Origin: Bacilli bacterium
GTDB lineage: Bacteria; Bacillota_I; Bacilli_A; RFN20; CAG-826
Assembly: GCA_017447165.1 (NCBI GenBank)
Contig: JAFSOD010000004.1
Location: forward strand, 305,267 to 369,266
Direction of reading: 5' to 3'
DNA length: 64,000 nucleotides
Part shown: positions 49,640-57,796 of the stretch, piece after piece
Layout: the number at the start of each line of letters is the position of its first letter
Position numbering within the stretch: the stretch's first letter is position 1
The notes under the pieces: model-generated
Told to the model about the DNA's origin: nothing
What the model saw: only the letters and a program-made list of their open reading frames with translations
Databases searched by the model: none
Program-made: the position numbers and the translations under genes

Positions 49640-50760
49640 AAAAGAAAATCAAAGTAGTAACAATTATTGGCACTCGTCCAGAGATTATTCGTCTATCTGA
49701 AGTTATTAAAGCTTTAGATAAAGATGAAGAGATTGAACATATCTTAGTCCATACTGGACAAAACTATGACTATGAACTCAATCAAATCTTTTTTGAAGAA
49801 TTAGATTTAAGAGCGCCTGATTATTATTTAAACTGCGCTGGTAAAAACTTAGGCGAAACCATTGGTAATGCGATTGCGAAATCATATGATTTACTTAAAG
49901 AATTAAATCCAGATGCTGTTTTAATCTTAGGAGACACTAATTCTGCTTTATGTGCTATCTCTGCAAAACGACTTAAACTCCCTATCTTCCATATGGAAGC
50001 TGGTAATAGATGTGGTGATTGGAATGTTCCAGAGACTATCAATAGAAAGATTGTTGATCATATCTCTGATATTAATCTCCCATACACTAATCACGCTTAT
50101 GCTAATTTAATGAAAGAAGGCATTGAACCAGAATATACATTTGTTACTGGTTCCCCAATGCTTGAAGTCTTAAATGCCCAAAATCATAAAATTGAAGCTA
50201 GTAAAGTCTTAGAAGAATTAGGTTTAGAAAAAGGTAAATATATTGTGGTCTCTTCTCATAGAGAAGAAAACATTGATATTGAAAAGAATTTCAATCAATT
50301 AATGCCTGCGATTAATGATATCGCTGAGAAGTATCAAATGCCTGTTATCTTCTCTACTCACCCTCGTACAAAAAAGAGATTAGAGGCTAATAACTTCAAG
50401 ATGCATCCACTTGTGAGAAACTTAAAACCATTAGGTTTCTTAGAATATGTAAAACTACAAGAAAATGCCTTTATTGTTCTAAGCGATAGCGGCACTCTTA
50501 CAGAAGAAAGTGCAATGAGACATTTCCCAGCAGTTCTTATTAGAACTTCTACAGAAAGACCTGAAGGAGTGGAAGCTGGTAGCATTGTTGTTTCAGGAAT
50601 CGATAGACAAGGTATTATGCTTGCGATTGATACTGAATTAATGAGATATAAATTCGCTAAAACACCTGAAAATTATGACGTTACCGACGTCTCAGCTAGA
50701 GTCTTAAATCACATCAAAACAAAAATTGATGTAGTTAATAAAGAAATCTGGAAGAAGTAA
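49636..50760 (+). CDS. UDP-N-acetylglucosamine 2-epimerase family (CapG/WecB)
   Basis: The 374-residue enzyme has GTRPEIIRLSEVI, HTGQNYDYELNQIFFEEL, GDTNSALCA, HMEAGNRCGDWNVPETINRK and SDSGTLTEESA, the standard epimerase pattern. In the CapE-CapF-CapG order it should convert the UDP-2-acetamido-trideoxytalose intermediate to UDP-N-acetyl-L-fucosamine for a surface polysaccharide. It overlaps capF by 4 bases. Its stop abuts the stop of the convergent gene within a 22-base perfect palindrome. Confidence 0.9.
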   Translation: MKKKIKVVTIIGTRPEIIRLSEVIKALDKDEEIEHILVHTGQNYDYELNQIFFEELDLRAPDYYLNCAGKNLGETIGNAIAKSYDLLKELNPDAVLILGDTNSALCAISAKRLKLPIFHMEAGNRCGDWNVPETINRKIVDHISDINLPYTNHAYANLMKEGIEPEYTFVTGSPMLEVLNAQNHKIEASKVLEELGLEKGKYIVVSSHREENIDIEKNFNQLMPAINDIAEKYQMPVIFSTHPRTKKRLEANNFKMHPLVRNLKPLGFLEYVKLQENAFIVLSDSGTLTEESAMRHFPAVLIRTSTERPEGVEAGSIVVSGIDRQGIMLAIDTELMRYKFAKTPENYDVTDVSARVLNHIKTKIDVVNKEIWKK

Positions 50761-50771
50761 TTACTTCTTCC
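50750..50771. terminator. Perfect 22-bp palindrome spanning two convergent stop codons
   Basis: GGAAGAAGTAA (50750-50760) is followed directly by its reverse complement TTACTTCTTCC (50761-50771). The two TAA stops meet at the centre, so both coding ends form the stem. TTTCTTTT follows on the plus strand. It likely ends both transcripts. Confidence 0.65.
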
Positions 50772-51714
50772 TTTCTTTTATATAGAGAACTAATAGCGGT
50801 AATGACATCGATAAAGCAAATACCAAAATCATTAAACCAATAATCATTAATACATGAGGCTGAACTGCAGGAGCGTCTCTTGTTATAGCCTTGAATGCCA
50901 TATAGACTCCAAATCCCGCTGCAAAACCAATCACAGAGAAAATAATGGTGATAAGATTAAACAAAGTTTTAAATCCACCTTGTTTATATGTGTCTTTATA
51001 AATCATAAAGTTGAGGAATGATCCTGCTAAAGAACAGATAAAGAAGAATATACAAATCATCTTTCCGGCATAGGCGTCAAAGATGCCAATACCTAAAGTA
51101 ACACTTAATAAAAACGTCGCAACAAAGGAGAACAAGAAATGATATTTTTCTTTTTTGATGATTCTAAAAATGTTTGAAAACGTTTCCTTGAAATTTAATT
51201 TATCTTTTTCCTTGTGAGAAGTGGATTTGTCTTTTGGCAAAGAAACGGTTCCTTCTTCTACATCGTTATCTTGCTTAATGTCACTAACATATAAAGTCTT
51301 AATGTTTCCGATGATTGTTTTATAACAGTCTTCATAGATGCGGTATTTTCCATTAGGGACATAGATTACAAATAACGGATTAAATGATTCGGTTACCGCA
51401 TATAACGCTTTCATTTTGGAAAGAACGTCATAGAAAGAATTAATTTGCATTTCCTTTAATTTAGAAACTTCATTAATGAAAGATTCTTTATGAAATAATG
51501 CGGTTTGGAAAACGAAAATCATCACTCCAACGTCAATCACATTAACTTGGATTTGCACTAAATCTTTAAAAGAAATTGTGGTCTCATCAGCATAATAAAA
51601 TTCCGAGAGGTCTTTTCTAGCGATAATTTCTTTAATTGGAGAAGTATCTTTATTGACTAAAGAAAAGCAATCTTGGAATGATATTACAGAGCCATCTTTT
51701 CTAATGAATTTCAT
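50761..51714 (-). CDS. Membrane protein of unknown function
   Basis: This 317-residue protein has a soluble N-terminal region of about 195 residues (MKFIRKDGSVISFQDCFSLV start, hydrophilic KDKSTSHKEKDK linker) and then four predicted membrane helices up to the C-terminal YIKERKK. I recognise no family. It is alone on the minus strand between the CapEFG genes and the superoxide reductase gene, and its stop shares the palindrome with the capG gene. It could be a small sensor or channel-like protein; nothing decides this. Confidence 0.6.
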   Translation of the reverse strand: MKFIRKDGSVISFQDCFSLVNKDTSPIKEIIARKDLSEFYYADETTISFKDLVQIQVNVIDVGVMIFVFQTALFHKESFINEVSKLKEMQINSFYDVLSKMKALYAVTESFNPLFVIYVPNGKYRIYEDCYKTIIGNIKTLYVSDIKQDNDVEEGTVSLPKDKSTSHKEKDKLNFKETFSNIFRIIKKEKYHFLFSFVATFLLSVTLGIGIFDAYAGKMICIFFFICSLAGSFLNFMIYKDTYKQGGFKTLFNLITIIFSVIGFAAGFGVYMAFKAITRDAPAVQPHVLMIIGLMILVFALSMSLPLLVLYIKERKK

Positions 51715-51755
51715 AGTAAGTATTCTATATTATAGGCGGTAATAAATAAATATAC

Positions 51756-51784
51756 TTATTTAAAATCACATATATAAGTATAAT
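51756..51784 (+). promoter_or_regulatory. Promoter of the superoxide reductase gene
   Basis: TTATTT (51756-51761), 17 bases, TATAAT (51779-51784). AAGAGGA lies before the ATG at 51804. Confidence 0.65.
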
Positions 51785-51803
51785 AGTTGTAAGAGGATTC
51801 TTT

Positions 51804-52175
51804 ATGAAATTTTTAAAATGTAAAATCTGTGGCAAGATTGTCGCAGTCGTCAACGAACGTCAAGTTCCAACAATTTGTTGTGGTCAACCAATGGAAGAAA
51901 TGGTTCCTAATACTTCTGATGGTGCTGTTGAAAAACACGTCCCAGTTTTTGAAGTTGAAGGGAATATCGTCCACGTTAAAGTTGGTAGTGTTGAACACCC
52001 AATGTTAGACAACCACTATATTGAATGGATCGCTATTAAGACCAACCTTGGTAATCAAAGAAAAGTTTTAAAACCAGGTGAAAAACCAGAAGCTAAATTT
52101 GCTTTATTACCAGGAGAAAAAGTTTTGGAAGTTTTAGAACACTGTAATTTACACGGTTTATACTCAGCTAAATAG
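51804..52175 (+). CDS. dfx: Desulfoferrodoxin (superoxide reductase)
   Basis: The protein reduces superoxide to hydrogen peroxide without making oxygen, a protection typical of anaerobes. The N-terminal desulforedoxin domain has its four ligands Cys6, Cys9, Cys25 and Cys26. The catalytic iron site is complete: Glu43-Lys44-His45, His65, His71, Cys114 and His117. At 123 residues it is a normal two-iron enzyme. The glycosyltransferase gene follows after 6 bases and may be cotranscribed. It supports an anaerobic life style. Confidence 0.95.
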   Translation: MKFLKCKICGKIVAVVNERQVPTICCGQPMEEMVPNTSDGAVEKHVPVFEVEGNIVHVKVGSVEHPMLDNHYIEWIAIKTNLGNQRKVLKPGEKPEAKFALLPGEKVLEVLEHCNLHGLYSAK

Positions 52176-52181
52176 ATTTAA

Positions 52182-53504
52182 ATGCGAATATTATTTGTTT
52201 TAGAGTGCGCTAATCAATCCACTAACGGCACGACAGCGACTTGTTTAAGATTTGCTAAAGAGCTCGAAAAGAAGGGCCACGAAATCACCATTATCGGTTG
52301 TGACCGTATCATTGGAGAAAGGTGGCACCGCTACTATGGGCTCCCTAAATATAAATATCCATTTACCGATAACCTCATCGTTAAAGATGGTTTTATATTG
52401 TGTAAGTTAGTCTATGAAACTATGTTTGAGGCTTTAAAAGGACAAGATTTAGTTCATCTTTTCTTACCTTTTAAACTCGCAAATGTATTTAGACTTTTAG
52501 CCCAAGAACAAGGCATCGCTTGTACTACCGCTTTTCATATCGTTCCACAAAACATTACAGGCTGTATGCATCTAGCGAAATCTAAACTTATTAATGGAAT
52601 AATTCTTTATTCCTTTAAACGTTATATTTATAACCAAGTGAGATATGTTCACTGCCCAAGTCAAATGGCCGCGGACTTAATGATGAAGCATCACTTTAAA
52701 AACAATGTTCCAAAAGTTATTTCTAATGGAGTTATTCCTTTCTTCCATAAGATTGAAGGAGTAGAAAAGCCAGAGGAATATAAAGATAAGTTTGTCATCT
52801 GTATGTCTGGTAGATTAACAGATGAAAAACGACAAGATTTATTAATCAAAGCCACAGCGAGATCTAAATATAATCAAAAAATCCAAGTCATATTATGTGG
52901 ACAAGGTCCTAACTATGACCGATTAATGAAATTAACTAAGAAAAAAGGTCTCGCTAATCCAATTCAAATTAAGTTCTGTAAACCAGAAGAGTTAAGAAAT
53001 ATTCTTAACTATATCGATTTATATATCCACGCTTCCGATTATGAGATTGAAGGTATCTCTTGTATTGAAGCGATTACCTGTGGAGCGGTACCACTTATTT
53101 CAAATCATAAGTTCTGCGCCACTAAAGATTTCGCTTTAGATAAAGAGAAATGTTTATTTAAACACGGTTCATCCAAAGACTTATGTAGAAAAATCGAATG
53201 GTACATCGAACATCCTGGCGAAGTGGAAAAACTTAAAAAGTTATACGCTGAAGAATCTAAGAAATACGCTTTATCCTATCAAGTTGATGCTTTAGAACAA
53301 ATGTTTATCGATGCTTATAACGAGCAAAAAGAAGGAAAAGATTTACATTCGACTAAACCAAGAAGAAAAGATAAACGCTTATTAAAAAGAGCGTACCGCG
53401 CCGCGGAAAAGCAAAGAAAACATCCAGAAATCCTAGCGAAATATTATAAGACTCCATCTAATAGATGGAGCTTTCTTTTATTGGTAATAAAAAACCTCGA
53501 TTAA
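52182..53504 (+). CDS. Glycosyltransferase, GT4 family
   Basis: This GT-B glycosyltransferase of about 440 residues has SGRLTDEKRQDLLIKA, the nucleotide-sugar motif HASDYEIEGISCIEAI and a basic C-terminus. It resembles the transferases that make glucosyl or galactosyl diacylglycerol membrane lipids. No membrane helix is visible; the basic tail could dock to the membrane. A rho-independent terminator (53452-53478) lies inside the last 18 codons, so the true end may be affected by termination. Overlap with its neighbours is otherwise normal. Confidence 0.82.
   Translation: MRILFVLECANQSTNGTTATCLRFAKELEKKGHEITIIGCDRIIGERWHRYYGLPKYKYPFTDNLIVKDGFILCKLVYETMFEALKGQDLVHLFLPFKLANVFRLLAQEQGIACTTAFHIVPQNITGCMHLAKSKLINGIILYSFKRYIYNQVRYVHCPSQMAADLMMKHHFKNNVPKVISNGVIPFFHKIEGVEKPEEYKDKFVICMSGRLTDEKRQDLLIKATARSKYNQKIQVILCGQGPNYDRLMKLTKKKGLANPIQIKFCKPEELRNILNYIDLYIHASDYEIEGISCIEAITCGAVPLISNHKFCATKDFALDKEKCLFKHGSSKDLCRKIEWYIEHPGEVEKLKKLYAEESKKYALSYQVDALEQMFIDAYNEQKEGKDLHSTKPRRKDKRLLKRAYRAAEKQRKHPEILAKYYKTPSNRWSFLLLVIKNLD
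53452..53478 (+). terminator. Terminator inside the 3' end of the glycosyltransferase gene
   Basis: CTCCATCT (53452-53459), loop AAT, AGATGGAG (53463-53470), then CTTTCTTTT. The stop codon lies about 30 bases further on, so the hairpin is inside the reading frame. Confidence 0.75.
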
Positions 53505-53511
53505 CTCGAGG
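53488..53511 (-). terminator. Terminator of the tRNA pair
   Basis: On the minus strand CCTCGA (53511-53506), 5-base loop, TCGAGG (53500-53495), then TTTTTT. It overlaps the end of the convergent glycosyltransferase gene. Confidence 0.85.
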
Positions 53512-53522
53512 ATATTTATGTT

Positions 53523-53599
53523 TGGTAGCTGAGGACGGATTTGAACCGCCGACCTTGAAGGTATGAACTTCCTGCTCTAGCCAACTGAGCTACTCAGCC
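53523..53599 (-). tRNA. tRNA-Met (CAT), elongator type
   Basis: A 77-base cloverleaf with encoded CCA. The anticodon loop TTCATAC gives CAT. The acceptor GGCTGAG pairs with CTCAGCT, starting with a G-U pair as in the Bacillus elongator tRNA-Met; the D-arm is GCTCAGTTGGCTAGAGC. The first anticodon-stem pair is a mismatch. The initiator and lysidine-tRNA-Ile patterns fit less well. Confidence 0.88.
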
Positions 53600-53604
53600 A
53601 TATT

Positions 53605-53680
53605 TGGTGGATCTAAAGAGACTCGAACTCTCGACCCCCTGAATGCAAATCAGGTGCTCTCCCAACTGAGCTATAGACCC
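53605..53680 (-). tRNA. tRNA-Ala (TGC)
   Basis: A 76-base cloverleaf with encoded CCA. The anticodon stem CCTGA/TCAGG encloses TTTGCAT, giving TGC. The acceptor stem GGGTCTA/TAGATCC has the G3-U70 pair that identifies alanine tRNAs. It is transcribed ahead of tRNA-Met with a 5-base spacer. Confidence 0.95.
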
Positions 53681-53707
53681 ATGTGAGTTTTTCAACTCGC
53701 AAGAAAG

Positions 53708-53736
53708 ATTATACTTATTTTCTCTTGTTGTGACAA
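53708..53736 (-). promoter_or_regulatory. Promoter of the tRNA pair
   Basis: On the minus strand TTGTCA (53731-53736), 17 bases, TATAAT (53708-53713). Confidence 0.85.
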
Positions 53737-53796
53737 CAATTATTCTAATTATTATTAGAGGTATGTTTTTTCTAGTGAATTGTATATAATAATTAT

Positions 53797-53879
53797 GCCG
53801 TTGCGATGGTTAACTATGAACCAGGTCAGGACAGGAATGTAGCAGCCTTAAGTAACTTAGTCATGTGCGACGGTTTTTA
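53797..53879 (+). ncRNA. ffs: Signal recognition particle RNA (4.5S-like)
   Basis: The conserved domain IV core GGTCAGGACAGGAATGTAGC followed by AGCC is present. The ends GCCGTTGC and GCGACGG pair to close a single rod, and a T-run follows at 53874-53878. A TATAAT at 53785-53790 lies 7 bases before the predicted first base. At about 80 bases it is the short form without an Alu domain, unlike the long Bacillus scRNA. It pairs with Ffh for membrane targeting. Confidence 0.92.
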
Positions 53880-53883
53880 TAAG

Positions 53884-54354
53884 ATGAAAAATTTTAAAGA
53901 AAAATATATGCGTATGGCTCTAATTGAAGCCAAAAAGGCAGCGTTAATTGATGAGGTCCCAATTGGCTGTGTGATTGTTAAAGATAACAAAGTTATTTCA
54001 CGTGGATTTAATAAAAGAGAAACTAAAAAAGACGTTACTAGTCATGCGGAAATCGAGGCTATTAGAAAGGCTAGTAAAAAACTTGGTGACTGGCAGTTAA
54101 TCGACTGCGATTTATATGTCACTATTGAGCCTTGTATTATGTGTACTGGAGCAATCATCCAATCTCGAATCAGAAATGTTTATTATGGAAGCGAAGATCC
54201 TAAAGGTGGAGGACTAGTGAGTTCACTAAAAATTAGTGAAATTAAAAATCTTAATCACTATCCTAATATTGAAGGTGGCATCCTCAGGGATGAATGCTCA
54301 AATATTGTAAAAGAGTACTTCGCTAATAAAAGAAAAAATAAAACACTTGGTTAA
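53884..54354 (+). CDS. tadA: tRNA-specific adenosine deaminase
   Basis: The enzyme converts A34 of tRNA-Arg to inosine. It has zinc ligands in SHAEIEAI and EPCIMCTGAI, and VPIGCVIV near the start. I chose ATG 53884 (MKNFKEKYMRMALIEAKKAA), which fits the family; the frame is open upstream through the SRP RNA, but that part cannot be protein. Only six bases separate this ATG from the SRP RNA T-run and there is no clear ribosome site, so expression probably depends on readthrough of the SRP RNA transcript. Confidence 0.92.
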   Translation: MKNFKEKYMRMALIEAKKAALIDEVPIGCVIVKDNKVISRGFNKRETKKDVTSHAEIEAIRKASKKLGDWQLIDCDLYVTIEPCIMCTGAIIQSRIRNVYYGSEDPKGGGLVSSLKISEIKNLNHYPNIEGGILRDECSNIVKEYFANKRKNKTLG

Positions 54355-54367
54355 TTCCAAGTTTTTT
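54345..54367 (+). terminator. Terminator after tadA
   Basis: ACTTGG (54345-54350), loop TTAATT, CCAAGT (54357-54362), then TTTTTT. The tadA stop lies in the loop, and the next promoter starts 5 bases after the T-run. Confidence 0.82.
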
Positions 54368-54371
54368 ATTG

Positions 54372-54377
54372 TATAAT
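54372..54377 (+). promoter_or_regulatory. -10 box of the P-type ATPase operon, leaderless
   Basis: TATAAT (54372-54377) is followed by 7 bases and then the ATG at 54385, so transcription should start at the start codon. No Shine-Dalgarno sequence is present and the -35 region lies in the tadA terminator. Confidence 0.6.
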
Positions 54378-54384
54378 ATATTCT

Positions 54385-56901
54385 ATGTTTTCAAAGAAAA
54401 AAGAGAATGTTGAAGTGGAGAGAGTATCCACCGATATTAATACTGGTTTAAATAACGAACAAGTCGAAGCTAGAAAACTAGCGGGTTTAATTAATAAAAC
54501 CAAAATGATTGCTGGTAAGACGTATTGGGAAATTATTCGTACCGATGTTTTATCATTCTTTAACATCATGCTTTTTGTTATTGCAGGATTTATCATCTTC
54601 TCTAACTGCATGGATCCATCTGGAAAAACCCATTGGTATTCTGGCTTATTCTTCGTCTTAGTCCTTTTAACTAATATCATCATTGGCCTTTATCAAGACT
54701 TAAAAGCCAAACACTTGATGAGCAAATTAAAAGTTATCACCACTAGTAGCTGTAAAGTTATTAGAAATGGTGAGACTATTGAAATCCAACCAAGCGAGAT
54801 TGTGATTGATGATATTCTATTAATTTCTTCAGGAGAGCAAATTCCATCTGATTGCGTTCTTTTAGAAGGCAATGTCTTTGTTAACGAATCAATGTTAACT
54901 GGAGAAAGCTTAAATGTTGGCAAGTCAGTTGGTGACATTTTATATAGTGGTAGTTATTTAACTAGTGGCGCTTGCTTCGCAAGAGTGGATAAAGTTGGTA
55001 AAGATAACTACATTGAATCTTTAACTGAAAAGGCCAAGGCCTTTAAAAGAAATCCTTCTCAAATTTTAAGATCTTTAAAAATCTTATTTAGATACCTTGG
55101 CATCATCATTATCATCTTCGCAGTAATTATCTTCGCTACTTATGGGGCGTTAGGTTTATTTAATTCTGTAGAGAGCTTTGCTAGTATGATTAGACCAATC
55201 GCTGGTCAATTTGTGGGAATGATTCCTGCAGGATTATTCTTATTAACATCTTTAGCCTTAGCTAGTGGAGTGCTTTCTTTATATCGAAAAAGAGCGAACG
55301 TCCAAGATTTCTATTCTATAGAAATGCTCGCAAGAAGTGACGTTATTTGTGTTGATAAAACTGGGACAATCACTGATGGTAATTTAAATGTTACCCAAGT
55401 TGTTAATTTATCTAAATTAAGTGACGCGGAAATCGCTCAAATAATTCACTCAATTGAAGTGGCTACCGGAGACACTAATGCGACTGCAAAAGCGCTGCTT
55501 GATTACTCTAGTAATTCAGGAACCTTTGAATGTGAAAAAGTTTTACCATTTATGAGTGATAATAAATACTCTGGAGTATCTACTAGATTAGGTACCACCT
55601 ATTTATTAGGTGCTATGGAATTTTTAAATGTTAAAAATAAAGAAGCATTAATCAAACAAAGCGAAGAATATACTTCGAAAGGATTCCGTTTATTAGTCTT
55701 ATCTAAAGGCAAATCTCCTATTAACGGAGATAAATACACTGATGAAGTGGAAGCTTTAGCCTTTATCGTTCTTCAAGACCACGTTAAAGAAGATGCTGCC
55801 GCAACATTCAAATGGTTCCAAGAAAATAATGTTCAAGTAAAAGTTATCTCTGGAGATAACGCTTTAACTGTTAGTGAAATCGCTAGAGTCGCTGGTATTA
55901 ATGGAGCAGAGAAATATATTTCCTTAGAAGGTATGACTATTGAAGAAGTTAAAGCTATCGCTAACGACTATGTCGTTTTTGGTAGAGTTACCCCAGAACA
56001 AAAAGAAGCCTTAGTTATTGCTTTAAGAGAAGCAAAACACACTGTGGCCATGGTGGGTGATGGCGTTAACGATATGCTCGCTCTTAAAAGAGCGGACTGC
56101 TCTATCGCGATGAATTCTGGTTCACTAGGAGCTAGAAACGTATCTCACGTTGTTCTTCTTGATGATAATTTCTCTACTATGCCTTCAGTTGTGGGAGAAG
56201 GTAGAAGAGTGATTAATAATTTACAAAGAACTGGATCCTTATTTGTTACTAAGACATTATTTGTGGGTGCGCTTAGCTTCTTCTTCTTAATTGCTTCTTT
56301 AATTAATAAAGAAATCGTTTATCCGTTCTCCACAAATAACATGATGCTTTGGGAAGTCTTCGGCATTGGTTTAGTTGCCTTCTTTATTGCGTTAGAACCA
56401 GATAGTAAACCAATTAGACCTGGTTTCTTAAGAAACATTATGAGAAATGCGATTCCTTATGCATCCTTGTTATTAGTCGCAGTCTTAGCAAGCTATATGT
56501 GTTTAATCTTAAATGAACATGGTGTTTATACTGGAGTTAGAGAATATGGTGTATCTATCTTAGATACAGGTGCTGGTAGATATGGGGCTACTTCAATAGC
56601 AATACTTTCAGTATCTATGTTATCAATGTTTGTTTTATATCTTACTTGCCAGCCTTTAAATCTCTATCGAGGCATTGTTGTGGGAAGCTTTGCCGCTATT
56701 CAATTAGGAACAATACTTGCCTTTAATTTTGCTGGTGGAGAAATAAATATTTTAAATATTAATTTTGCTCGTTTAACTGGCGAAAACTGGGTAGCAATAG
56801 TAGTTATTGTTGCTGTTTTAGGATTCTTAGCGGTAGCGGCGAATAGTATTCATATGAGTTTATTAAATATAAAAAAGAAGGAAATAGAAAATGAAAATTA
56901 A
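54385..56901 (+). CDS. Cation-transporting P-type ATPase
   Basis: This membrane pump of 838 residues has the phosphorylation motif DKTGT with Asp324, the actuator MLTGES, the hinge MVGDGVNDMLALKRADCSIAM and about ten membrane helices. It lacks the heavy-metal-binding N-terminal domain. The overall layout resembles the CtpE-like group of putative calcium exporters, but the ion is not certain. It is the first gene of a five-gene plus-strand operon, and the next gene overlaps its end by 11 bases. Confidence 0.88.
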   Translation: MFSKKKENVEVERVSTDINTGLNNEQVEARKLAGLINKTKMIAGKTYWEIIRTDVLSFFNIMLFVIAGFIIFSNCMDPSGKTHWYSGLFFVLVLLTNIIIGLYQDLKAKHLMSKLKVITTSSCKVIRNGETIEIQPSEIVIDDILLISSGEQIPSDCVLLEGNVFVNESMLTGESLNVGKSVGDILYSGSYLTSGACFARVDKVGKDNYIESLTEKAKAFKRNPSQILRSLKILFRYLGIIIIIFAVIIFATYGALGLFNSVESFASMIRPIAGQFVGMIPAGLFLLTSLALASGVLSLYRKRANVQDFYSIEMLARSDVICVDKTGTITDGNLNVTQVVNLSKLSDAEIAQIIHSIEVATGDTNATAKALLDYSSNSGTFECEKVLPFMSDNKYSGVSTRLGTTYLLGAMEFLNVKNKEALIKQSEEYTSKGFRLLVLSKGKSPINGDKYTDEVEALAFIVLQDHVKEDAAATFKWFQENNVQVKVISGDNALTVSEIARVAGINGAEKYISLEGMTIEEVKAIANDYVVFGRVTPEQKEALVIALREAKHTVAMVGDGVNDMLALKRADCSIAMNSGSLGARNVSHVVLLDDNFSTMPSVVGEGRRVINNLQRTGSLFVTKTLFVGALSFFFLIASLINKEIVYPFSTNNMMLWEVFGIGLVAFFIALEPDSKPIRPGFLRNIMRNAIPYASLLLVAVLASYMCLILNEHGVYTGVREYGVSILDTGAGRYGATSIAILSVSMLSMFVLYLTCQPLNLYRGIVVGSFAAIQLGTILAFNFAGGEINILNINFARLTGENWVAIVVIVAVLGFLAVAANSIHMSLLNIKKKEIENEN

Positions 56902-57793
56902 TCCAGAAGTATTAAAAGCTTTAAAAGAAAATAGGCCAGTAGTGGCTCTTGAGAGCACAATTATTTCGCATGGCATGCCTTATCCTAAAAATGTCGAAAC
57001 AGCGTTGAAAGTTGAAGAGACTATTAGAAGTCACGGGGCAGTTCCTGCCACAATCGGAATTATTGATGGAGAACCAATTGTCGGTATGACTCCAGAGGAA
57101 ATCGAAGAATTTGGTAAAAGAAAAGGTGTTCTTAAAGTCTCTAGAAGAGATTTACCAGTGGTGTACGCTAAAAAGTTATGGGGTGCTACTACAGTAGCAA
57201 CTACGATGATTATTGCCGCTCAAGCTGGTATCGAAGTATTCGTTACTGGTGGTATTGGTGGAGTCCATAGAGGGGCTACAGAAACCATGGATATTTCTGC
57301 GGACTTACAAGAACTTGCTAAGACTAACGTTACAGTCGTCTGCGCGGGTGCAAAAGCCATCTTAGATCTCCCACTGACTTTAGAATATTTAGAGACTATG
57401 GGTGTTCCTGTTTTAGGATTCAAAACTGAAGAACTTCCAGCATTCTATAATTCTCATTCTGGATTAAAAGTCGATTATAAAGTTGAAGATGCTTATGAAA
57501 TGGCAAAGATTATCAAATCAAAACGTGAAAATGGTTTAGTAGGTGGTATTTTACTTACTAATCCAATTCAAGAACAATATGAAATGCCTAAAGAAGTTAT
57601 CGATAAGGCCATTGATACAGCCTTAAAAGAAATGGATAAACAAGGTATCAAAGGAAAAGAATGTACCCCATTCTTACTTAAGACTATTACAGACTTAACT
57701 GGTGGCGACTCTTTAGAGAGTAACATCAAATTAGTTTTAAATAATGCGGCGGTCGGTAGTGAAGTCGCTAAGGAATATTGCAAGATTAAATAA
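56891..57793 (+). CDS. psuG: Pseudouridine-5'-phosphate glycosidase
   Basis: The enzyme splits pseudouridine 5'-phosphate to uracil and ribose 5-phosphate. The N-terminal ALESTIISHGMPYPKN and central GGIGGVHRGATETMDISADL are diagnostic; 300 residues is normal. The kinase PsuK that usually accompanies it is not in this window. It may recycle RNA-derived nucleosides. It overlaps the ATPase gene by 11 bases and is 3 bases from the regulator gene. Confidence 0.95.
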   Translation: MKINPEVLKALKENRPVVALESTIISHGMPYPKNVETALKVEETIRSHGAVPATIGIIDGEPIVGMTPEEIEEFGKRKGVLKVSRRDLPVVYAKKLWGATTVATTMIIAAQAGIEVFVTGGIGGVHRGATETMDISADLQELAKTNVTVVCAGAKAILDLPLTLEYLETMGVPVLGFKTEELPAFYNSHSGLKVDYKVEDAYEMAKIIKSKRENGLVGGILLTNPIQEQYEMPKEVIDKAIDTALKEMDKQGIKGKECTPFLLKTITDLTGGDSLESNIKLVLNNAAVGSEVAKEYCKIK

Positions 57794-57796
57794 GTT

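Noticed and set aside
53806-53883. Upstream extension of tadA
   Set aside because: The extension is the SRP RNA itself read in frame; the TadA family pattern begins at 53884.
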